DNA of 64,000 nucleotides, taken from NCBI GenBank assembly GCA_020744225.1, contig JAGMWG010000013.1, positions 744,001 through 808,000 on the forward strand, in the 5' to 3' direction. The position numbers and the translations under genes are program-made. This document shows, in pieces, positions 25,458 to 36,802 of this stretch; the stretch's first letter is position 1; every line of letters starts with the position of its first letter. The notes beneath the pieces are model-generated. The model did not search any database. It was not told the origin of the DNA and saw only the letters and a list, made by a program, of their open reading frames with translations. This DNA comes from Paraphoma chrysanthemicola (taxonomy: Eukaryota; Ascomycota; Dothideomycetes; Pleosporales; Phaeosphaeriaceae).

Positions 25458-28338
25458 GCTGTGGCACACTCGAAGAAATTCGTAGTGAGATGGAAGGTTA
25501 GTGCTGTTCGGTCAGCAAAGGTCGTAGAAGAAGAGAGGTGTTTGCCCTCTTGATCAAGTGGGTCGACTTGTGCGGGCACTGCCAAGCGATAGGCAGGGAG
25601 CCGCAGGTGGGGGTATTGCGGCGAATTATCTCACCGCCTAGTTGCTGCTGTACGTTTATAGAGCGAGTGGCGGTTTCCAGAATGCAAGTGAGTATCGACG
25701 TCGAGCCGATAGTGTGGGTTGATGTCGACGTGGTGTGGTCGAGCGGCGCAGGTTTCAAAAATGGAAAAGCCAGGGAACTAGTGCGCACTATCGCTCATCC
25801 AGTAAGCGACACTTTACAGTGGGGCCGTGCGTCATGATTTGCAACGCAGGAAGTTGGAGCGACTGAGAGCTGAGCGACCTGATGAGAAAATGCATGAGAG
25901 ATGAAGCTTGGGGACTCTGCAAAAGCTGTTTCCTGCATGTAATAGGCGCAAATCAGGCAAAGTCGCTTTCTAGATAAATAGCACGTCCTACCTCATACGA
26001 GGTACTACTTAATTTAAACAGCAATTCTCTACATCCATTTGGGGCGATGCTCAGACGTTGTTTCCAGATGTACATAACGCAGTAGTAAAAACCGAGCAGC
26101 AAATTCAATAAAGCGTAAAGCAGGTGGCGAAGGAGTTCTTCGTTCTAGTTCAAGCTGATTGTAAACTGGTGAAGCTTATTGGCTCACGGTCGCTCTTTCC
26201 GCATATCGTCTCCTCCACCTCGGGTCTTCGTGTCACCATGCTGAACGTGTATTAGACCATGTTTGCTGTTTAATGGGGCACACGCACGCGATAATTAAAT
26301 ACCGAATAATCAGAATTGGTAGTACATTGCTAGATGCAATCCAACAGTAGCCGATTTTCATGATAAGATTTGCAACCGTAAAGTGAACCATATGCCATCA
26401 TATGTTAAAGATAACCGACCATTTAGATACACGGGCAAAATTAACTAGTGGCGACGCTCAAGGTTGCGACAGGTAATTCATTGTAGAGAGTGAAATTGAG
26501 AATTCCTGATCGCCCGCGCACGTAGCAATTCGTAGACGCCCGACGTAGGGCCGACGAGGATGGACGGGTCGCTTGCTGATAGGCCATAGATTCGATGTAA
26601 GGAAGTGACCGTAGGAAGGTACCTAACGCTAATCAGAGCAAGCAAGGTCAGAATATGTCTCTCGAAGGGGTGGATCAGAGCACATACACACTGGCGATGT
26701 ACGGACTACCCCGGATTTAAAGATTAAGCGGCGCAAGGGAGTCCAGCTTTGCATGGTGTCAGTAGTTGTAAACGGCTGGGCCGACCCTACTTACTGGTAG
26801 CAGACGACTCCAGCCGGATGGACTTGGTGGGGGCTGTGGTGGCGGGGAGGGAGGGTCGTCTCTTGAGCAATCCTGTGTTGGTAAAGAAGTTGAAGCAAAT
26901 GGGAGGTTGTTCGCGTGATTTGAACGAGCGAGTACTGTGCCCGCGGGACTGCTCGAAGAGATGCTCGTGATTGCCATAGTGCTCGCTAGTATTGTTTGTT
27001 TGGTTCGAAGCGATGTAAAGAAGTGGTCGTGACGGCGATAGGTCCCAATATTGTGTCTGGATAAAGAGGCGCAGTACGAAGAAGTCAGAAGGATGATTTG
27101 GAGGAAGCGCTAATGTCGTTGCTCGACGTTAAATAGTCTGTGATCAGGGTTTAGCAAGTGGCTGTCAGGGCGGTATGCCTCGCTGGCAAACTCTCTTGGA
27201 CTGGATCAGACAAGCAGAATTGCAACGGCCCGTACGGGTAGACGGGTGGCTTTTAATAGGGCTAGGTCAGAAGAAGCACAAATGGAATGATATACTGGTT
27301 TCGCGAGGAGGGTACACGACCGGCATATGGAGCCCTTCCCCGGAGAGATCTGGGTATCAGCTCTACGGCGCACAAACGCCAGCGACGGCTAACAACGTGG
27401 CGTCGGGTGAGAGATATTGGACAGCCGGTGTAACGACACAGAGCAGGGGTAGGCACAAGTGTAGACGCGTCATTTGCTAGAAGTGCGATACTGCAGGCGA
27501 CTGGTCCAGAGAGCCGTGCTTGATCCAAGACGAAAGCCTCGATGAAAGATTGGAAATGGCGGTCTGCCAGCGAGAGGCGTCGCAAAGTCTATCTGGACTA
27601 GAAAGTGAAAGCTTATCCGATGGCGTTCCGAGCCCGCAAGATTCGCGATGAGCAGACGGCAGATCAACCAGCGGATTCGCTACTCGCTAGGCGACAATGT
27701 GCTATGACAAGGTGTGCTATGCATAGCCATCTTGCGCGATGCTGAATGGGAAGCAACTTGTTTGTTAGCCCAGTGCAGCAAACCACTGGAGTGGGCAGCA
27801 CGCGAATGCATTCCATGTAAGGTGGTGAGAGATTTGGTGCTGGGTATATGCAGAGGCGTATGCGATCCATGGCCATCGGTGTGAAAGATCGGTGAGGGTG
27901 GACGAGGATGTGTGGTGACGACGGGGAGCTTGCGGTTGGCGCTAGCACGTCCAAAGAGTCGCGCGCCAAGCTTGACGCGACCGTCACCCATCGCGACTTC
28001 CTGTGAGCGACCGGCGCGGCAGTCGCAAGCAGCACTCGCCCCTCACCTTCACCTTCACCCTCACCACCCGGCCCCGTGACGTACCAGCACGCCCGGTCGC
28101 TGTTACCGTCCAATTAAGCCACCAAGGGAGTGTCCGCGCACAGTCGACATGTGCCGGACCTGAATGTAGGGCTGGCCGTCACATCCACCAGCTCTGCCTG
28201 CAGCACCCGCACGGTGACACCCTCCCCGCCGTGCCATCGGCTCTCTCTCCCACCCGCTTCATTTTACGACGCGCGCCCAACGGCCTCACGCCGCTGCCAA
28301 ACGTGCACACTTTGCACCGCACACTGCGCGCGCCCGCC
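25458..28338. promoter_or_regulatory. 2.9 kb divergent intergenic region between the DDX60-like gene (-) and TAF6 (+)
   Basis: No open frame here has a recognisable domain. About 25,900-26,480 is AT-rich and stop-dense; 28,000-28,338 is GC- and C-rich and is the likely TAF6 leader. A 6-bp-arm inverted repeat (TACCTC, ATAC, GAGGTA) sits at 25989-26004. The two promoters must lie at the ends. The middle could hold a non-coding RNA or a decayed element; I see neither. Confidence 0.55.
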
Positions 28339-29807
28339 ATGTCGTCGTCAGTTTGGAACCCCGACAATGTGCGCGACGTCGCCGAGTCGGTCGGCATCGC
28401 CTCACTCGCCGACAGCGTGGTCGAGGAGCTGGCCCGCGACGTGGACTTTCGCCTGGCGCAGGTGCTGGATGAGGCAATGAAGTTCATGCGACACGGGAAG
28501 CGGACGACGCTGAGCACACACGACATCTCCCACGCCCTGAAGGTGCTCAATGTGGAGCCTCTCTACGGCTACGAGTCGACCCGCCCGCTGCGCTTTGGCG
28601 AAGCCTCGCTGGGGCCCGGCCAGCCGCTGTACTATGTGGAGGACGAGGAGGTCGACTTCGAGAAGCTCATCAACGCCCCGCTGCCCAAGGTGCCACGGGA
28701 GATCACGTTCACAGGTAGGCACCCCTCGTGCTGCTGCTGATTGCGCAGCCCTCAATGTACTAATGCGGCCCAGCGCACTGGCTCGCTGTCGAAGGCGTCC
28801 AGCCATCGATACCGCAGAACCCGACCACAAACACCGCCGACTTGCTGCCGAAGGGCCCCAACGCGAACCCGCATCTGGCCGCCGCCAACGGGCTCGACAA
28901 TGTGAACGTCAAGCCGCTCGTGAAACACGTCCTCTCCAAGGAGTCGCAGGAGCTGTTCGCCAAGCTGTCGAGCGCCCTGACCGACGAGACCAACATCGAG
29001 TGGCAGAACGCCGCGCTCGCAGCCATCCGCACAGAGCCCGGCATCCACCAGCTGACCACGTACCTCTTGAGCTTTGTCGCCGAGAAGGTCACACACAGCA
29101 TGAAGAATATCTTCATACTGCACCAGATGATGAACACCACCCTCGCCCTGCTCGACAACCAAGCCATATATTTGGACCCATACATTGCGTACATGGTGCC
29201 ACCAGTGCTGACGTGCTGCATCGGCAAGCATCTTGGGTCAGGAACACAACTCCCATCCTCAACAGCCTCTTCGGAAACACTCAATGGCAATGGGTCGGGC
29301 GACTCCAGGTCAAGCTCCTTTACCCACTTTGAGCTGCGCGGCCTTGCGGCCTCCATACTTGGCCGCATATGTGACAAGGGCTCCGCCTCCAACTCAGGCC
29401 TAAAGTCGCGGATAGCGCGAACCTGCCTGAAGACCTTCATGGACTTTCAAAAGCCACTCGCCACACACTACGGTGCTCTGCGAGCACTAGCCTCAATTAC
29501 TGGTGCCGAAGGGTTCCAAATGCTCATCATGCCAAACCTATCTCTCTATAACAAGGACGTCCTGAGGGACGCTCTTGCAAGCGAATCCACCAAATTGGAC
29601 GCCGAGCACGTCATTGAATGCTTCATGGGCGGATTTAAGGCGCTCGTGAAAACCAGCCCAGAAAATATGGCCAACGGGACCACCGACCTCGAGGCACTGC
29701 GGGAACGACTCAGTGAGAAAGTCGGCGATGTCTTAGCTGACAGACTCATCGCAGGCAACTGGAGTAAAGCCGCGCAACTAATATTAAAAACCAACCTCTC
29801 TATCTGA
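28339..29807 (+). CDS. TAF6: TAF6, histone-fold subunit of TFIID and SAGA
   Basis: TAF6 pairs with TAF9 through a histone fold in TFIID and SAGA and helps RNA polymerase II initiation. Exons 28339-28714 and 28774-29807 (59 bp intron, CTAAT branch) encode 469 residues. The histone fold is at the N-terminus: SSVWNPDNVRDVAESVGIAS, then a helix ending KFMRHGKRTTLSTHDISHAL. The linker LYGYESTRPLRFG and the exon-junction sequence ITFTAHWLAVEGVQPSIPQN are family signatures. The C-terminal half is the TAF6 HEAT domain (NIEWQNAALAAIRTEPGIHQ; FELRGLAASILGRICDKG). ATG 28339 matches the usual family start; the frame is open upstream to 28003, but that Pro/Thr/His-rich stretch is not TAF6-like. Confidence 0.96.
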
Positions 29808-30002
29808 GAATAGACAGGGTCAAAAGGAAAAAGTCTCGTTGGCATACTTGGCGTTTGGGTTACTGGTGGATGATACCATATTCCATTCCATTCCAATCAA
29901 TTCAAATCAATACTCCTTTCAAAACAATTCCAATATCGAAAAATATTCACTTCCATCCACGTCCTCATTCCTCACTTCCCCACTTCACCGCAACTCCGTT
30001 CC

Positions 30003-31526
30003 CTAATCAACCTTACCCATCCTCCCAAACCCTCTCCTATCCTCTCGTACCATGGGCAACAACACCCCCTCATCCCCACCCGTATCATCTGTCCACCGTG
30101 CCAAACTTCCCACCCACCCATTCACCGTATCTTCCACTCTCGACAATCTCAAATCAGCCCAGCTCTTGCTCTTCGGATAACTGGCCCTCGTTGGTGCCGT
30201 CAGTCGGCGAGGCTTTAGTGTCGCGGTCCCGGCTTCGAGGGCCTCGATGTCTGCTGTATCGAGATCAGGGGTGGAGAGCGTGGGGTGTCTCGGCGTGGTG
30301 CCAGTCGGAGACGAGGTCGAATTGCCTGAAGAGAAGAATGCGGCATGGGCGGTCAGCCATTCGGATGAGTTTCGTGGCTTTACCACAACTGCATGGGTCC
30401 CTCCGTTCTCTTGGCTCTCGACATCTCTCGGAGGCGGCTGCAGGAACGTATTCTCAGGCGACGTAAGTGCGCCCGCTGGTACTCCTTCTGCTACTGCGAT
30501 CCGTATCGCACTCGGCGGCGTCGATCTTGATCGTTGACGCTCCAAAGCCATGCTAGATCTGTCTCCTGGCGTGTACATTCTCCTGCAACGATGCGTGCGC
30601 CTCGTGAGCTCCACGCCATCTTGATCTGCAAACGTGATGCGTGGAGTTTGTACGCCTGTTGTAGACATACCAGCCACATCATCTCTTGAACTTGCTGTAG
30701 TACTGGCCGGTGGCGGCGATGCTGACGTAGGTGGTGGTGGAGCGTACGTTGTGGACTCAGCGCCAGGTGCGCATTTCGACGATTTGTCAAGTGGTCTTTG
30801 ATCTTTCTTTCTCCTATGTCTGTCTGCAACACGCTCCTTCGCCTTCGCGTATTCTTTCTCTCCTGCCCACCCAAGCTGCTGCCAGGACCATCTCCATCTC
30901 CAGCTCCGTGGTGGGAACGTTAAACAGAATGACAACCCCGTCCAGACAACCCCAAAGAGTAGAACAAGGACTATAACAACTTCTAGTCCGTACGGTAGAT
31001 ACCAAATCACACCTCCATTGCCATCCGCATCCGTATTCTCCAATCCAGACGAACCGTCGTAAGCCCTTCGTGGCGCGATTGTGTTTGTGTACCAGAAACT
31101 CGGGGGCGAAGGGCGCGGGTATGTTGATTTCCTTGCCGTCGTTGGCGAGGCGGAGGATAGGGTATAATCCTGCCTTGGATCAAGGGCTGTATATGTTGGT
31201 GGAGGTGGTCTAACGCTAGACACAAAAGTGGAGGACTGGCGAGATGGGAGTGAATGTGACTTTTCATCGAACGGCCAGGCCCATGTGCTCGAGTGTCGTC
31301 GCAGTAGTGGTGTCGAGGAGGATATGGAGTGTGTATAGTCATCGAGAAGGGTTACAGTTACTACACGCGTGCTTGTTGCAGTAATTGTGCGGCGATGTCT
31401 TTGTCTATATATCCACGCCCGTGTCGTCGTCTGCGTAGCGCTTGAGAACGTGCTTGCTGGGCATTGCTCTACCGATAGCAAAAGTGTGTTTTCGAAACAC
31501 CTTTTCTTCGCTGCTGCTGGTGCCAT
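30003..31526 (-). CDS. Hypothetical single-pass membrane protein, Ser/Thr/Pro-rich
   Basis: I do not recognise this 507-residue protein. One continuous frame runs from ATG 31526 to 30003. A single hydrophobic segment lies at about 181-203 (LEVVIVLVLLFGVVWTGLSF), followed by an Arg/Trp-rich stretch (PRSWRWRWSWQQ), which predicts an extracytoplasmic N-terminal part and a cytosolic tail. The N-terminal 170 residues are rich in Ser, Thr, Pro and Arg; the tail (230-507) is disordered, with Pro runs (APPPPTSASPPPA) and many Ser/Thr-Pro sites. There is no obvious signal peptide and no enzyme motif. The long frame, composition and defined TM segment favour a real gene. It converges on TAF6 with only 195 bp between stops. 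A wrong first exon is possible. Confidence 0.75.
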   Translation of the reverse strand: MAPAAAKKRCFENTLLLSVEQCPASTFSSATQTTTRAWIYRQRHRRTITATSTRVVTVTLLDDYTHSISSSTPLLRRHSSTWAWPFDEKSHSLPSRQSSTFVSSVRPPPPTYTALDPRQDYTLSSASPTTARKSTYPRPSPPSFWYTNTIAPRRAYDGSSGLENTDADGNGGVIWYLPYGLEVVIVLVLLFGVVWTGLSFCLTFPPRSWRWRWSWQQLGWAGEKEYAKAKERVADRHRRKKDQRPLDKSSKCAPGAESTTYAPPPPTSASPPPASTTASSRDDVAGMSTTGVQTPRITFADQDGVELTRRTHRCRRMYTPGDRSSMALERQRSRSTPPSAIRIAVAEGVPAGALTSPENTFLQPPPRDVESQENGGTHAVVVKPRNSSEWLTAHAAFFSSGNSTSSPTGTTPRHPTLSTPDLDTADIEALEAGTATLKPRRLTAPTRASYPKSKSWADLRLSRVEDTVNGWVGSLARWTDDTGGDEGVLLPMVREDRRGFGRMGKVD

Positions 31527-32229
31527 GTTCTCAAGCAGTGGGTGGGTTCTGCTAATGTTCGATTGCTACGAGAGAGTGTCATGAGCAAAAGAAATACAAT
31601 ACAAGAATGCGCAATGCCATTCGCAATGCCGTTGTGTACAATGTTGCAAGCAAAATGACATGTCTTGCGCGAAGTCACGGCACACGGACGTGACAATGCG
31701 AGAATCGACAAGACATGTTCGGGAATTCAAAGACGGCATGAGTATGAGCCTGGGGATGTGTACTGTCTACTGTGCAGGGAGGAATGTGATGTGGGAAACG
31801 ATGTTGTGTACGGAACATGAATTCATGTCACTTTCTCTGCTCACGTAGTAGACCATCCTTAGCATGTGTTGCACTTCCATGACTACATTCTGAGGAGTCT
31901 ATCAAGCTCGTCTGAATATGTGCGACGGTTGTATCAAACAAGTCAATGAAAGAGCTGAGCCATGAAACGATCTAGTTATAGTGAAGTATGAAAGTATATT
32001 ATGTACTCTACTATGAGCTATGGAAATGCATGTGAAATTTGTGGCAAGAGGGAAACGCCGCCCGATGATGCTTTCCAATCTGTCTAATATGCTGTAGTAC
32101 TTGAATGCGAAATGAAACTTTTGTGAACATCAACTTTTTGAGAGTCGATGTCAATCTGCTTATCATGCAGCGAAACAACAGCAAGGCTTGTTCGGCTTTC
32201 CAATGGCACGCTCTTGATCTCGCGCGCGC
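31527..32229. other. Intergenic: promoter of the membrane-protein gene and 3' end of the PDR transporter gene
   Basis: About 700 bp between two minus-strand genes. It holds the leader and promoter of the gene ending at 30003 and the AT-rich 3' region of the transporter gene. Nothing else is recognisable. Confidence 0.6.
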
Positions 32230-35200
32230 TCATCGTCGATTGAAGTTGAGGTACCTCGCCGCCAGGAAGAGGATGATCAAATTACTTCCAATGAAGGCCG
32301 CAAAGATACCCAAATCCCTCCACCTGTTCTTGAACTCATATCCCAGGGGATTGTAAAACTCGTCGCCAACTTTGTACGCGCAGTAATTGCACAAGCTCGT
32401 CGCGTTATCCAGCAGATAGCCGGGAGCACCTCTGCTGAAAAAGTCGCTCATGTAGTCTCCGCAGTTCTGGCCCTCGGGTGCGCGGAACTGGTTGAATTCA
32501 CCAGGCGTGCACACGACGCGACGCTCGTGCAATTCTGTGACGACCATGCCGCCGATGAGGCGTGTGAAGGGGTTGAGTTCGTATAGCCAGACACGCCAAA
32601 ATTTCGGGATCGCTGGTTTGGGGATCGTGACACCGCAGAACAGGGCGAAAATAATAATGATGAAGGGATTGACGTATGACGCGATGAAGGGCGTTGGCGT
32701 CAATGCCGCGATAGCCTGGGCAAGCGTGACAGAGAAGACTTCTGTGATGAGCACGATGAAGAATTGGTAGCCTGCGCGGGAAGACGACGAGTTGAGGCCG
32801 GGGATATAGTATATCGGAATGAAGAAGAAGACGGCGCAGAGCACGCTGTATGGCATTTCGGCGATGACCATGGAGAGCGCAAAGGGGAATGTTTTGTAGG
32901 CCTTGGACATTTGCTCGCGGAAACTAATCATGCGCGCGAAGGCGTACTTTGGCTCGACCTGAGCGAGAATGAGGGCTGGGAGAACGGTGACCTGGAAGAT
33001 GATGAAGACGCGGTACTGCAGGGATGAGCGCGAGTCGTCGAGCTGGAGGTACATGAGACCAGTGAGGAGGGCGATGATGACATGGTTGAAGAGTCGGGTA
33101 AAGCCATAGTTGGGAGTACGCCAGAAAGAAAGATTTTGGCGCTTGACGACTTTGTTGATCTGGAACATCATCGGCGTCGCAAACTCCTTCTGATCCACGA
33201 CTTCAGCAGATCCGACTGCTGAAGAACGCTCTTCCTTGACCTGAGCGATGTGGCGTTTTACCTCGGCGAAGTCTTCGGAGTCGGTCCAAATATCAGCCCA
33301 GTCGCGGTCGCCGATACGTTGTGTGGAGCCAGCGCCAACAGCGTCAAGCATCCACTCAGCAGGGTTGGCATCAGATGGGCAATGAGCTCCGTTTTTCTTG
33401 AAGTACGTAAGAAGTGCGTGGGCATCCTTTCCAATGTCGCCAAAGTAAACGCATCGACCACCGCGCTGTAGCAACAACAACCGATCGAAGTTCTCAAAGA
33501 GAGCGGAGTTGGGCTGATGGATCGTGCACAGGATAGCTTGACCGGCGGCAGCCAGCTTGCGTAGGAATCGGACAATGTTGAAAGCACTCTGAGAGTCAAG
33601 ACCAGATGTAGGTTCGTCCAAGAAGAGAAGAAGCTCAGGCTTAGCGGCAAGCTCTACACCGATGGTTACACGCTTGCGTTGCTCGACAGCAAGACCGGTC
33701 TCAGGGTCACCAATGATGGCGTCTGCGATATCTTCCATTTCCAACAATGAGATGACTTCCTCAACGTAGGCGTACTTCTCGGCCTGAGGTGTCTCGAATG
33801 GTTGTCGCAGATCGGCGGAGAAGCGAAGAGCTTCACGAACTGTGGTAGCTGGCTCGTGAACGTCGAGTTGCTCAGCGTAAGCAGTACCACGCTGGAAGGC
33901 GATACCAGGAGTTTTGCCATCAACGAGCTTGTCACCAGTGATGACACCGATGTTCTTGCGATTAGCGAGGACATCAAGAAGAGTTGTTTTTCCAGCACCA
34001 GAAGCGCCCATGAGAGCCGTAAGCTGACCAGGTTTGACGTAGCCGTAGATGTTGTTGAGTAACCTCAGCTCTCCAGACGGAACCGGTACATCGTAGCAGA
34101 GATCTTCCCAGGTAAGCACGGCCTTGGAGGTGATGTTCAGGTCCGAGGAATCCTCTGTCTTTTCTTCCTTCAGGTTGCGCCTGTCGCGCTTCTCACGTAG
34201 TTTCTGATTGAGTTCTTTGAGCTCCTTATCCTCCTTGACAAAGAATGTAACAGTTCGACCTCCAGCTCCCCACTTCACGAACTCTCCAAGGAACGCATTG
34301 GCAAGCAGGAAGCCGACGATGAGAACGATCATAATTCCCCAATTCCGCCAGAGGTCTTTGGAATTGTAAGAGAATGAGGTCTGGATGTAGTCCTCTCCAC
34401 GCACGACAGTTGATCCCGCGCGGCTTCCTGGCAGAGTGCAGACTTGCGCGTTGATGTCGTTGTAGCCTGGTCCACTGGGGATCAAGGAGCTGCCAGCGCA
34501 TTCTAGAGTCAAGGACTTGAACTCATTCATCATAAGAGCAGAGAAACCAAGACCCAGAGCGTTGATATAGAAGATCCATCGTAGCCAGACCTGTTCGGAC
34601 TGCCATTGAATGAGATATCCAGAAGTCAAGACAAAGAGCGTGATTATAGTGGCAGCGAGACGGATGGCGACGTCGAAGTCCGGGCACAAACATCCAACAG
34701 TTCGGAAGAATAGTGTCATGGCCAGATATCCGGTAACGATCATTAAGTAGAAGGTGAAGAATGCTCCAGCATCTCTGAGGAGGTTTGTCATGAAGTACAC
34801 GATGATGGAGAAAACTAGGATCTGGGCGGCCGAAAACAGCAGATCGACACCAATCTGTGCAATCCAGAGCGCGGATGGCCGATGGAAAGAGAATGCGCGA
34901 TGCTTGTTGATGATTGGACGTCCTAACATGGTGGATGCAAGCTCAGAGAATGCTTGGAAGGCATTGAACAGGAGGGCAATGAAGAGGACACCACCACGAG
35001 TGAAGGCGCCATCGCTAGTCTTTGGGAGATCAAGCCAAACAGTACCAGTGATGATGGCAATGACGATCGACGTGAACCAGGACACACCCAGACCGAACTT
35101 GTCTTGCCACTTGAGCAAGAATTGACGTTTTGCCAAGGCCCAGACTTGCAGGTGGAATGGAATCGAGTAAACAGACTTCTTGGGGGCATGACGCTTGCTC

Positions 35201-36802
35201 TCCTTGACCGCGGTCTGGAAGTCATCATAGACGTGCTTCTCCTCGTCCATGCGGGCGTGATACTCGGTCATCTCAGTGGCCAACTTTGCTGCAATCTCAG
35301 ACTTGTTAAAGGCCTCTGCGAGATCTTCTGGGGTTGATGGAACATCCTTTGCAGTCATACCAGGCCTGAACTCGCGCTCGAATGGGTCCGTACATCCAGT
35401 CAGGTAGTCCGGAGTTGTTTGGCGAGGCTTCTCCAAAAATCCAAGACCCTCGAAGTAAGCACGAGCGGTTTTGGCCGGGCCAAAGTAGACCTGTCGTCCA
35501 CTGTCAATGACAAGGACCTTGTCGAAGCACTTGTAAATGTTCTCCGAGGCCTGGTAGAGCGACACGAAGGTAGTCGTCTTGTAGATGTTAGTTAGGACAC
35601 GCAGTGAGCGCGCATAATCCACAGCCGTAGATGCATCCAATCCTCGTGTGGAGTTATCCCAGGACATGAGCGAGGCACCCGTGATCATGGTCTCGGCGAT
35701 CGACACTCTCTTGCGCTCTCCTCCCGAGATACCGCGTACAAATGGATTGCCGACGATGGTGTTCCTGGTGTGTTCGATGTTGAACATCTTCAGCATTAGG
35801 TCAATGACCTTCTCTTTGAACTCCTTCCTTGACAAACCGGCAGGCCGCTTTCCGGGCACCTTTGTCTCGAGCGCAAAGTCGAGAGTCTGGCCAACGGTCA
35901 ACGTCGGGTGATGGTTCTCGTCTTCCTCACAGTATACTGCTTCGCCACGGTATCGTTTCTCGAAGAAGTCCGAATCGAAGGGCCCATAAAGGACCTTTCC
36001 GTCCACCTTGGTATAGCCATATCGCTGATTGCTGATCACCTTGAGAAATGTTGTGCATCCGCTGCCGGGTCGACCAAGGACCAGAACCATCTCTCCAGGC
36101 TTGACCACACCCTTGAAGTCCTTCAAAATGTCAAACTCCTTGCCCTTCTTGCCCAAGCCGAGCAGGCTCTTGGCGGTCTCGTAGACATTGAAGAAAGATA
36201 CAAACGCATCCGGGAAAGTCTAAGCGCGTTAGTACTACACCGATCGTCCCAGTCATGCCGTCAGCTTACCTTGGCGTAGTTCTTCACACCACCTACTTCT
36301 GGTTAACGTAAATTCCATGAGTCAATTGACAGTACGCACCAATGCCAGATACAGTCAGATCTTCCCAGACGACGCCAATGCGCTTCGACTTGATGCCTGC
36401 TGCCTCCTCCTCATCGCGACTGCCCCGCAGCGTTGACTCAAGGTCAAAAGGCTCGTCTGATGAATCTGAGTCTGCAACGCCACCCTTCTCGATGTCTGCA
36501 TTTGCCTGGCCTTTATGGCTTTGAACGCGACTTAGTCTGCGCGAGATGTTGCTGGTCCGAGAAAGCTCCTTGGACAGTTCTGCGAATTCGGCCTCGGCAC
36601 GATGGATCGGCCTGTTGAACTCAGTGAAGCCCTCATTGTACTGCTGCGAGTTGCGCGCAGTGTCGTTGTCGATGGATGATGTCTTAGCGCTGTCGCTGTC
36701 TTTCTGGATATAGTCGCGCTCCGGGTGGATTGCCTGGTATGTTTTGCCCGCGGTCTGCTCGCGAATTGGCGCATTGTCCAGCGGGACACTTTGGTTGTCC
36801 AT
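32230..36802 (-). CDS. PDR-type ABC-G transporter, full length
   Basis: ATP-driven plasma-membrane exporter of the fungal pleiotropic drug resistance family (Pdr5/Cdr1 relatives). Exons 36802-36340, 36298-36270 and 36219-32230 (introns 41 and 50 bp) encode 1,493 residues. The 29-nt second exon restores the family motif EVGGVKNYAKTFPDAF. NBD1 has Walker A GRPGSGCTT (213-221), the signature SGGERKRV and Walker B/D-loop SWDNSTRGLDAST. A membrane domain follows, then NBD2 with GASGAGKTT (about 895-905), the divergent VEQRKRVTIGVEL signature usual for this family, and LLLFLDEPTSGLDSQSA, then a second membrane domain. Order is (NBD-TMD)2. The N-terminal 150 residues are hydrophilic and Ser-rich. 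Substrate cannot be inferred. The long empty upstream region could hold complex regulation. Confidence 0.95.

Noticed and set aside
26000..27000. tRNA gene or 5S rRNA gene in spacers
   Set aside because: No A-box/B-box pair (GGTTCGANTCC-type) with a foldable cloverleaf was found here or elsewhere in the window by eye.
28003..28338. N-terminal extension of TAF6
   Set aside because: The frame is open, but the Pro/Thr/His-rich sequence does not resemble TAF6; the family start matches the ATG at 28339.
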